In this document: positions 1-5,112 of the stretch, one piece after another
Position numbering within the stretch: position 1 is the stretch's first letter
Layout of the letters: each line of letters starts with the position of its first letter
NCBI GenBank assembly: GCA_030589225.1
Contig: JAUUWD010000157.1
Coordinates: forward strand, 1-5,112
Reading direction: 5' to 3'
Length of the DNA: 5,112 bases
DNA from: Desulfobacteraceae bacterium
Lineage (GTDB): Bacteria > Desulfobacterota > DSM-4660 > Desulfatiglandales > Desulfatiglandaceae
The notes under the pieces: model-generated
Databases searched by the model: none
What the model saw: only the letters and a program-made list of their open reading frames with translations
Told to the model about the DNA's origin: nothing
Made by a program: the position numbers and the translations under genes

Positions 1-630
1 AACTCGCTGGGTATTGAGCCAGTGGTATTGCCAGATGAACGGTGTTGTGGTCATGACCTCATTTGGACAGGGGACGAGGAATCGTTCCATAAACTTCGCC
101 TTTTCAACATAGAATCCTTTAAGAAAGCCGGGGTCAAGACCATCATCACGGCCTGCGGGGAGTGTAGTTATGTCCTGAAATATCTTTACCCGGACTCATC
201 GGACCCCTTTCCCTTTGAGGTAATGCATTTGAGTGAGTATCTGAAAATGACCGGTTTTGCTGCCGGGAGAAGTATAGACAAAATTGCCACGTATCAAGAC
301 CCTTGCCGGTTGGGCCGTTTCCAGGGGGTCTACGATGCTCCCAGGGAGCTTCTCGGACAAATGCTGGAACTTCGAGAAATGCCTCATTTTGGACCCGGCG
401 CCTGGTGCTGTGGAAACTCAGCATGGCTTAACTGCGATAGATACAGTAAACAGATGCAGGTCGAACGACTCCTGGAGGCCAGGGGAACACAAGCAGATCT
501 GATGGTAACAGCGTGTCCAAAATGCCAGGTGCATCTCACCTGCGCCATGAGAGATGTAAACCGCCTTCAGGATCTTCGTATGAAGATCTTGGATATTTCT
601 TCAGTTATTGCAGAATCGATTGAATATTGA
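1..630 (+). CDS. HdrD/HdrB-like iron-sulfur (CCG-domain) electron-transfer protein, 5' truncated by the window
   Basis: The reading frame is open from the first base and the real start lies upstream; 209 residues of the C-terminal part are visible. Two CCG (cysteine-rich) repeats can be seen. The first has Cys-Cys-Gly at residues 15-17 and an A-C-G-E-C motif with Cys 52 and 55. The second has D-P-C (Cys 102), Cys-Cys-Gly at 136-138 and a C-P-K-C motif (Cys 172 and 175). In HdrB/HdrD, paired CCG repeats of this kind bind the non-cubane [4Fe-4S] clusters that reduce a disulfide; in relatives (GlpC, BamD-like and Hmc/Tmc-type subunits) they pass electrons to other acceptors. The second repeat has N-S-A-W after CCG, where relatives often have a glycine-rich stretch. 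No transmembrane segment is visible, so a cytoplasmic protein is likely. It lies 118 bp upstream of an HdrA-type gene on the same strand, which supports a role as the HdrB/D-like partner. The missing N-terminus could carry ferredoxin domains, as in HdrD. The exact substrate is unknown. Confidence 0.85.
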   Translation, partial: NSLGIEPVVLPDERCCGHDLIWTGDEESFHKLRLFNIESFKKAGVKTIITACGECSYVLKYLYPDSSDPFPFEVMHLSEYLKMTGFAAGRSIDKIATYQDPCRLGRFQGVYDAPRELLGQMLELREMPHFGPGAWCCGNSAWLNCDRYSKQMQVERLLEARGTQADLMVTACPKCQVHLTCAMRDVNRLQDLRMKILDISSVIAESIEY

Positions 631-704
631 ATATTTAAGGAATTCTTTCCATTATAAAAGAACTATCATAAAAATGACGGAGACACAAATATTCAATATT
701 CAAT
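619..704. repeat. 18-bp perfect inverted repeat (arms 619-636 and 687-704) around the end of the HdrD-like gene
   Basis: The arm at 619-636 (ATTGAATATTGAATATTT) is exactly complementary to 687-704, with a 50-nt loop between them. The left arm overlaps the last codons and TGA stop of the HdrD-like gene. As RNA it could form an all A-U-rich stem with a few G-C pairs. No T-run follows the right arm, so it is not a canonical intrinsic terminator. It may stabilise or process the transcript between the two genes, or be a remnant of dispersed repeat DNA. The symmetry is seen directly; the role is inference. Confidence 0.75.
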
Positions 705-720
705 ATTCAATAGTCAATTC
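688..720. repeat. Tandem 7-bp repeat AATATTC
   Basis: Three exact copies of AATATTC (688-694, 695-701, 702-708) are followed by a one-mismatch copy, AATAGTC (709-715), and a shortened AATTC. The left arm of the neighbouring inverted repeat holds two copies of the reverse complement (GAATATT), so the same heptamer is present in both orientations within 100 bp. This could be a slippage-prone microsatellite or a protein-binding array; neither is proven here. Confidence 0.8.
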
Positions 721-730
721 CGGCGTGTCC

Positions 731-748
731 GGGTTAGGAGGTTAACCC
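731..748 (+). promoter_or_regulatory. Strong Shine-Dalgarno held in the loop of a small hairpin, directly before the hdrA start
   Basis: AGGAGG at 736-741 lies 7 nt before the ATG at 749, ideal spacing, and fixes this start. The flanking bases GGGTTA (731-736) and TAACCC (743-748) are perfect complements, so the ribosome-binding core GGAGG sits in a 6-nt loop whose stem ends at the base next to the start codon. Such a hairpin might tune initiation, but a 6-bp stem with an exposed loop may also have no effect. Confidence 0.7.
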
Positions 749-3214
749 ATGACTATTGTGCAGGCATTGAAGGCCCCGGAGGAAGAGATCCGAGTAGGGG
801 TCTACATTTGCCAGTGTGGTTTGAACATAGCTGCTGCCGTAGATTGTGATGCCGTGGCCGAATGGGCAGAGGGCCTTGAGGGAGTTACTGTCTCCCGATC
901 CTATTCCTACATGTGTTCTGACCCTGGCCAGCAACTGGTCAAACAGGACATAAAGGAACTGAGCCTTAACCGGGTGGTTGTGGCTTCCTGCTCCCCAAGG
1001 CTTCATGAACCCACCTTTCGGCAGATGTGTGCTGAAGCCGGACTCAACCCATACCTCTTCGAGATGGCCAACATCCGCGAGCAATGCTCATGGGTCCATC
1101 CCCATGAGAAAAAAGATGCCACCGAGAAGGCAAAGGACCTCGTGAAGATGGCCGTCTCCCGTGTGAGGCTGTTGAGGCCCCTTGAGGAACTGGAGGTTCC
1201 GGTAACCCAAAAGAGCCTGGTTATCGGCGCCGGTGTTGCAGGCATTCAAGCTGCCCTTGACCTTGCTGACAATGGTTTTCATGTCTATTTGGTCGAGAAA
1301 AAACCCTCCATTGGCGGGGTTATGGCCCAATTGGATAAGACATATCCAACCATGGACTGTTCCATCTGAATTCTCGGTCCGAAGATGACGGATGTCGGTC
1401 GACATCCCAGGATTGAGTTGATGACCTTGAGCGAGATTAAGAGCATCAAGGGATATGTGGGTAATTTTGAGGTAACTGTTCAGAAAAGAGCACGTTATGT
1501 GAACGAAAACGAGTGTACTGCATGCGGGGACTGTGCGCAAGCCTGCCCGGTATTGAAGCCCGATGAGTTCGAAATAGGCTTGAGCTCCCGTAAGGCCATC
1601 TTCATACCTTTTCCCCAGGCTGTGCCATCTGCCTATGTGCTGAATCCTCTCGATTGCCTGGGTCAGGACCCGCTAATCTGTGGCAAGTGCAAAGAGGCCT
1701 GTGAGAAGGGATGTATTGATTACGATGCGCAAGATGAAGAGTTGACTTTAAAAGCGGGCACCATTGTGGTGGCCACCGGAATGGAGCCCTATGACCCCAC
1801 ACCCTTAGATGAATACGGCTATACCCGCTTCCCCAACATGGTAACCACGATAGAGTTTGAGCGCCTGATAAATGCCGGAGGTCCGACCAAGGGGGAAGTG
1901 GTCCGTCTCAGCGACCTCAAGGTTCCCAAATCGGTTGCGTTTATTCAATGCGTTGGCTCACGGTCTCCAGGCAATGAAAAGGCAAATCCTTATTGCAGCA
2001 ACATCTGCTGCATGAATACCATAAAGGATACCCTTATGCTCAAAGAACATTACCCTGATATGGAGGTGAAGGTCTTCTACATCGATATCAGAGCCTTTGG
2101 TAAGGGCTTTGAAGATCTTTTCCAGCGCTCCAAAGGCAAAGGAGTCAAGTATATCAGGGGGCTTCCGGGAGATGTACAGGAAGATCCGGGAGCTCACGAT
2201 TTAAAGCTTTTCGTGGAAAATACCTCGACCGATCGCCTTGAAAGGCATCACGTGGAGATGGTTGTCCTCTCCCAGGGACTGGTTCCCTCGGAAGATATGA
2301 ACAAAATCCAGGAAATGCTTGCCCTGCAAAAGACCTCAGATGGGTTTTACCTTGAGGCCCATCCGAAACTCCAGCCCGTGGATTCTGCTTCCGCGGGAAT
2401 CTTCTTTGCAGGTACGGCCGAGTCCCCGAAGGATATCAAGGATGCCGTGACTCAAGCTTCTGCTGCTTCCGCGAGGGCAGCCAGGTTGATGTCTTCGGGT
2501 AAAATTACTGTTGAGGCCATCACAAGTAGAGTAGATGAGGATAAGTGTACATCCTGCGGCATATGTGCCAAAGTCTGCCCATACAATGCCATCACGGTTG
2601 ATAAGAAGAACAAAAGGCCAGCAGTTGTGATAGAGGCGGCCTGCGCCGGATGCGGCACCTGTGCAGCCGAGTGCCCTTTTGATGCAATTGAAATGAACCA
2701 CTTTACCGACACCCAGATCCTGTCCCAGGTCCATGCAATTTTGGAAAAGGAGCCCAGGGAAAAAGTGGTCTGCTTTGCCTGCAACTGGTGCTCGTATGCA
2801 GGGGCTGATTCCGCAGGGGTAGCTCGTTTGAATTACCCGACAAATGTACGCCTAATCCGAACCATGTGTTCCGGCAGGGTGGATGAGAAGTTCATCTGGA
2901 AGGCCTTTGAGGCAGGTGCCCCGGTAGTCCTGATTTCAGGCTGTCATTTTGGTGACTGCCATTACATTGATGCTAACCACTGGACCAAGAAGAGAGTTGA
3001 AAAGATCTGGAAGAAAATGGAGAAGTGGGGGCTGAGGAAAGAACGGCTCCAACTGGAATGGATCAGTGCGGCTGAAGGAATCCGTTTTTCCCAGGTCATG
3101 GCAAGGATGGAAGAGCTTAGAAAGACAGTGACGAAGCAGGAGATTGCTGAGACGAAAAATATTCTCAGGGAGAACCTTAAGAAAAAGAAGAAAAAGAGGA
3201 AACAGAAGAATTAA
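749..3214 (+). CDS. hdrA: Selenocysteine-containing HdrA-MvhD fusion protein (TGA at 1367-1369 read as Sec)
   Basis: Read through one in-frame TGA, this is an 821-residue flavin and iron-sulfur protein of the HdrA family. Domains in order: an HdrA N-terminal region (about 15-150) with Cys 21, 23, 33, 56, 81, 94 and 113; an FAD-binding Rossmann motif G160-x-G162-x-x-G165 with Glu183 at the end of the second strand; the signature C204-S-I-Sec207-I-L-G-P-K; an inserted ferredoxin cluster (Cys 256, 259, 262, 266); a further Cys group (303, 311, 314, 318, 322); I-Q-C-V-G-S-R at 399-405 and a Y-C-S-N-I-C-C motif (Cys 416, 420, 421); an FAD-contact segment near 552-580; two C-terminal ferredoxin clusters (Cys 600, 603, 606, 610 and 632, 635, 638, 642); and an MvhD-type [2Fe-2S] domain (about 664-792; Cys 675, 678, 681, 707, 732, 737). 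The tail is lysine-rich. HdrA carries the FAD that splits or relays electrons in cytoplasmic Hdr complexes, and MvhD links it to a hydrogenase or dehydrogenase. The neighbouring HdrD-like gene fits as partner. A BamE-BamF-like role is an alternative. Confidence 0.92.
1367..1369 (+). other. In-frame TGA predicted to encode selenocysteine (residue 207)
   Basis: The frame from 749 meets TGA at codon 207 and continues in the same frame to 3214. The five codons between the TGA and the next ATG encode I-L-G-P-K, which belongs to the conserved HdrA signature, so the downstream part is not an independent gene starting at 1385. No Shine-Dalgarno precedes that ATG. In most HdrA proteins this position is cysteine in a C-S-x-C motif. 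HdrA is an established selenoprotein family in some methanogens and anaerobic bacteria. Confidence 0.92.
1390..1407 (+). promoter_or_regulatory. Candidate bacterial SECIS hairpin
   Basis: GGATGTC (1390-1396) pairs perfectly with GACATCC (1401-1407) around a GGTC tetraloop (1397-1400). The stem begins 20 nt after the TGA, with the loop 27-30 nt from it, within the usual spacing of bacterial SECIS elements, which lie inside the coding region just 3' of the UGA. The GGUC loop is the one SelB recognises in the E. coli fdhF and Moorella SECIS. The bulged U of the E. coli upper stem is not present. The hairpin also encodes D-V-G-R-H-P of the protein, so its sequence serves two purposes. Confidence 0.85.
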
Positions 3215-3246
3215 TTAGGATTTTGGTTAAAGGGTAGTCAGAGTAG

Positions 3247-4911
3247 ATGAAAGAGAGTTCGTACAAAGATTCATTTTTAGGGGTTAAATTGGTCCCTCTG
3301 AGTAGAAGGGAGGCGCTTTGTTTTGTCAGTACTTTTGACAAACCTTTTCTTCTCAGCAAGGTGGCAGGGATTTTAACCATCCATGATTGCCACATCCTGG
3401 AGGCAGAAATCAATATACGGGATGGGGTAGTAACAGACCTTTATAAAATCAGGATCCCTCAAAAATACGAGCCGGCGCTTCTTGAAAATATGCTCTTTGA
3501 ATCACTCCAAAAGGTATTGAAAGGTGACACTAATATCGAAAAGGAGATCTTTCTGTGGGAGAAAAAACGCGAGGTAATACGAGATCAAATTATCCCTAAG
3601 TTTAAGAGCATCAACGAGGACCAATCTATCCTCACCGTTAATACCTCTAATAAAAAAGGGCTTCTCCACAAGATTTCGTGGGCACTGTCACTGGCAGGAA
3701 TGAATATTGAGAGAGCGATCATTTCTGCCACCGATGACATGAAGGCAGAAAATGTTTTCTGGATCAAACAGCGTTACGGAGAAAAGATCACCCCTGAGTA
3801 CCAAAAAAAAGTACTCAACCTTCTTAATATCATAGTCAATGAGGGAAAGGACCCCATAGAGCAGGAATTCAAGAAAGAGATCAATATGATCTATCGGGAA
3901 CAACTCAGAAGGCGGGGGAGAGGATTCCGAACGGCACAACTTTATGCAGATGTTCATCTCCGGTTGATCAAAGGGCTCTTTGACCGCATTAAATTAGAAC
4001 TGGATATCCAGGATCAGCCGATTCTAATCGGTATATATGGTGGCATAGGCAGCGGAGCCATAGGGTTTACCAGTGATATTGACTGCATCTTTCTTTACGA
4101 TGGAGAAAGGAAAGAGGAATATGACATACTGAGACGGGTCTTGAAAAATGAATTCATGCGAATCTGTGATTTGGATGTGGATGAATCCTTTCTCCCGCAT
4201 CATATAAATTATTTTTACCTGGGCAACTATGATGGGGAAAGCCTTATTTCTTTTAATGACTTCTTTAATTATATCAATTATATAGATGAGTTGCGCGCCG
4301 AGACGGGTAACAGATTGTTTGAGCCGCAGTTCTTTCATTATCCGTGGGTATTTTCTATCCGTTTTATTGGAAACCGGGAGGTCATGGAACGATTCAAGAG
4401 CCGGACGAGAAGACTCCCACACAAGAGAAAAAGGGGATATCCTAACATCAAGGCTTACATATTGGGGGAGAAAAGGGCTGAAATTAAAAAAAATTATATA
4501 TCATATCTGAGGGGGAATTACTTCCCCAGGGAGCTGGAGTTTTTAAACAACAAAAGGCTTAAGCTCCTGTGTCGCAAAAAGGCCTATAAGGATTTTATCG
4601 AAGCAATAAAGCCGTATGAAGGTATAAAGTACGTGTTCCGAAGGGGGGTTTTACCCTTACTCCATATACTTCATGACAATGGTCAACGGACAGATATGGG
4701 TTTATTAAGGAAAAATTATCGGCATCTTCTCCCAGCAATCGATTTTATGCTGAAGGTCTTTAATGTACGAAAGACCCTGTACATCATGGGGCAGTGGGAC
4801 TTAAGCTATTTTCTCTACATAATGGATTTTAAAAACGAGAGGGAATTCTGCGAAAGGTATTTGAGATATCAACAGGATATCATCGGTTTTGTTAAGAAAT
4901 TGATCCGTTAG
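3247..4911 (+). CDS. ACT-ACT-nucleotidyltransferase protein, GlnD/GlnE-like, substrate unknown
   Basis: This 554-residue protein has two ACT-like regulatory regions at about 22-90 and 127-197. The second (G-L-L-H-K-I, then G-M-N-I and E-N-V-F) closely resembles the ACT repeats of GlnD. A nucleotidyltransferase core follows at about 240-330, with G-G-I-G-S-G (265-270) and the metal-binding pair D277-x-D279 in F-T-S-D-I-D, as in GlnE and GlnD; Asp 308, 310 or 312 may be the third acidic residue. The remainder to 554 is probably helical and recalls the C-terminal bundle of the GlnE adenylyltransferase domain. No HD hydrolase domain is evident. GlnD has the order nucleotidyltransferase-HD-ACT-ACT, so the sensor and catalytic parts are swapped here. 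Nucleotidyl transfer to a protein, controlled by a small molecule such as an amino acid, is a reasonable inference, but the target is unknown. ATG 3247 directly follows an in-frame TAG; its Shine-Dalgarno is weak (AAAGGG, 13 nt upstream), so a slightly later start such as TTG 3289 is possible. It lies 32 nt after hdrA and reads as more AT-rich than that gene. Confidence 0.82.
   Translation: MKESSYKDSFLGVKLVPLSRREALCFVSTFDKPFLLSKVAGILTIHDCHILEAEINIRDGVVTDLYKIRIPQKYEPALLENMLFESLQKVLKGDTNIEKEIFLWEKKREVIRDQIIPKFKSINEDQSILTVNTSNKKGLLHKISWALSLAGMNIERAIISATDDMKAENVFWIKQRYGEKITPEYQKKVLNLLNIIVNEGKDPIEQEFKKEINMIYREQLRRRGRGFRTAQLYADVHLRLIKGLFDRIKLELDIQDQPILIGIYGGIGSGAIGFTSDIDCIFLYDGERKEEYDILRRVLKNEFMRICDLDVDESFLPHHINYFYLGNYDGESLISFNDFFNYINYIDELRAETGNRLFEPQFFHYPWVFSIRFIGNREVMERFKSRTRRLPHKRKRGYPNIKAYILGEKRAEIKKNYISYLRGNYFPRELEFLNNKRLKLLCRKKAYKDFIEAIKPYEGIKYVFRRGVLPLLHILHDNGQRTDMGLLRKNYRHLLPAIDFMLKVFNVRKTLYIMGQWDLSYFLYIMDFKNEREFCERYLRYQQDIIGFVKKLIR
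3795..3817 (+). repeat. Intragenic 7-bp inverted repeat with an A8 loop
   Basis: TGAGTAC (3795-3801) and GTACTCA (3811-3817) are perfect complements. The 9-nt loop is one C followed by eight A. It lies inside the ACT-nucleotidyltransferase gene and codes for part of E-Y-Q-K-K-V-L. The A-run is a possible polymerase or ribosome slippage site; no function is proven. Confidence 0.5.
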
Positions 4912-5089
4912 GGTCTGGGAGTCAATAACTCATTGGAATTGGCGCACAGATTTAGGGCAGATTTGGTCGATCCGATTGAGCAAAACCGCAAGCGTAGTTG
5001 TACTATGTTGAGGATTTTGCGATTGAGGATCGGCCAAATATGGTCTGAAGCTGGGATGCAAAAACGATGAGTTATTGATTTCCAGACCC
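4911..5089. mobile_element. 179-bp palindromic MITE-like element with TTA target duplication
   Basis: The outer arms (GGGTCTGG at 4911-4918, CCAGACCC at 5082-5089) extend inward without a break to 4933 and 5067; 21 of 23 positions are perfect complements and the other two are G-T. Pairing continues in the same register (paired coordinates always sum to 10000) through 4961-4973 with 5027-5039, 4980-4985 with 5015-5020, and an apical stem 4993-4998 with 5002-5007 around TGT at the exact centre. About three quarters of positions can pair, including G-U. TTA occurs immediately outside both ends (4908-4910 and 5090-5092), consistent with a 3-bp target duplication. No open reading frame for a transposase is present, so movement would need an enzyme in trans. 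It begins at the last base of the upstream stop codon. A large structured RNA or an unusual terminator (T7 follows at 5096-5102) is the alternative. Confidence 0.7.
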
Positions 5090-5095
5090 TTAGTG

Positions 5096-5102
5096 TTTTT
5101 TT
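5096..5102 (+). terminator. T7 tract downstream of the palindrome, possible terminator tail
   Basis: Seven T residues follow the right end of the long palindrome after a 6-nt gap. If the palindrome folds in RNA, this could end transcription of the ACT-nucleotidyltransferase gene. The long imperfect stem and the gap before the T-run are not typical of an intrinsic terminator, so this is tentative. Confidence 0.3.
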
Positions 5103-5112
5103 GCCAATTGCA

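Noticed and set aside
22..24. GTG 22 as the start of the HdrD-like gene
   Set aside because: The frame is open to base 1 and the first CCG motif lies only seven residues later, so the start is upstream of the window.
652..658. TATAAA as a -10 box for an hdrA promoter
   Set aside because: No -35 element at a proper distance was found, and AT-rich DNA gives such matches by chance.
688..720. CRISPR array
   Set aside because: The unit is 7 bp and contiguous, with no spacers.
1088..1540. Antisense ORF of 150 codons opposite hdrA
   Set aside because: It overlaps strongly conserved HdrA coding sequence, has no recognisable motif and no ribosome-binding site; it is a shadow ORF.
1385..3214. A separate HdrA-like gene starting at ATG 1385
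   Set aside because: There is no Shine-Dalgarno, the FAD-binding motif is upstream, and the conserved I-L-G-P-K lies before the ATG. It is the second part of the Sec-containing gene.
3215..3246. Terminator between hdrA and the ACT-nucleotidyltransferase gene
   Set aside because: No stem-loop with a T-run can be seen in the 32-nt gap, so co-transcription is possible.

Overview
The window looks like DNA from an anaerobic bacterium, most likely a Desulfobacterota (deltaproteobacterial) sulfate reducer or syntroph. The evidence is a soluble heterodisulfide-reductase (Hdr)-type electron-transfer module, in-frame UGA (selenocysteine) recoding in an HdrA homologue, and the fusion of HdrA to an MvhD domain. 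This placement is inferred from gene content only.

Layout, all on the + strand: (1) positions 1-630 hold the 3' part of an HdrD/HdrB-type iron-sulfur protein with two CCG repeats. (2) Positions 631-748 are an AT-rich intergenic gap with an 18-bp inverted repeat, a 7-bp tandem repeat and a strong Shine-Dalgarno in the loop of a small hairpin. (3) Positions 749-3214 hold one long gene that a standard gene finder would split in two at the TGA at 1367-1369. Read with TGA as selenocysteine it is one 821-residue HdrA-MvhD fusion. The TGA falls exactly where the HdrA family normally has a conserved cysteine (C-S-x-C/U-I-L-x-P-K). It is followed 20 nt later by a perfect 7-bp hairpin with a GGUC tetraloop, the loop seen in well-studied bacterial SECIS elements. 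(4) Positions 3247-4911 hold a 554-residue protein with two ACT-like domains in front of a GlnD/GlnE-type nucleotidyltransferase core. This order is the reverse of GlnD and its substrate cannot be read from the sequence. (5) Positions 4911-5089 form a 179-bp ungapped imperfect palindrome centred on position 5000 and flanked by TTA/TTA, which looks like a MITE-type element inserted at the stop codon of the previous gene.

How the genes may work together: the HdrD-like protein and the Sec-HdrA-MvhD fusion have the composition of a flavin-based electron-transfer (possibly bifurcating) complex. Electrons would enter or leave through the MvhD [2Fe-2S] domain and the ferredoxin clusters, pass the HdrA FAD, and reach the CCG subunit. 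The order HdrD-like, HdrA-like, MvhD-like also resembles the BamD-BamE-BamF part of the class II benzoyl-CoA reductase complex, so that is an alternative physiological context; no catalytic Bam subunit is visible here. The ACT-nucleotidyltransferase gene follows after 32 nt with no obvious terminator. It may be co-transcribed, but a functional link is only a guess.
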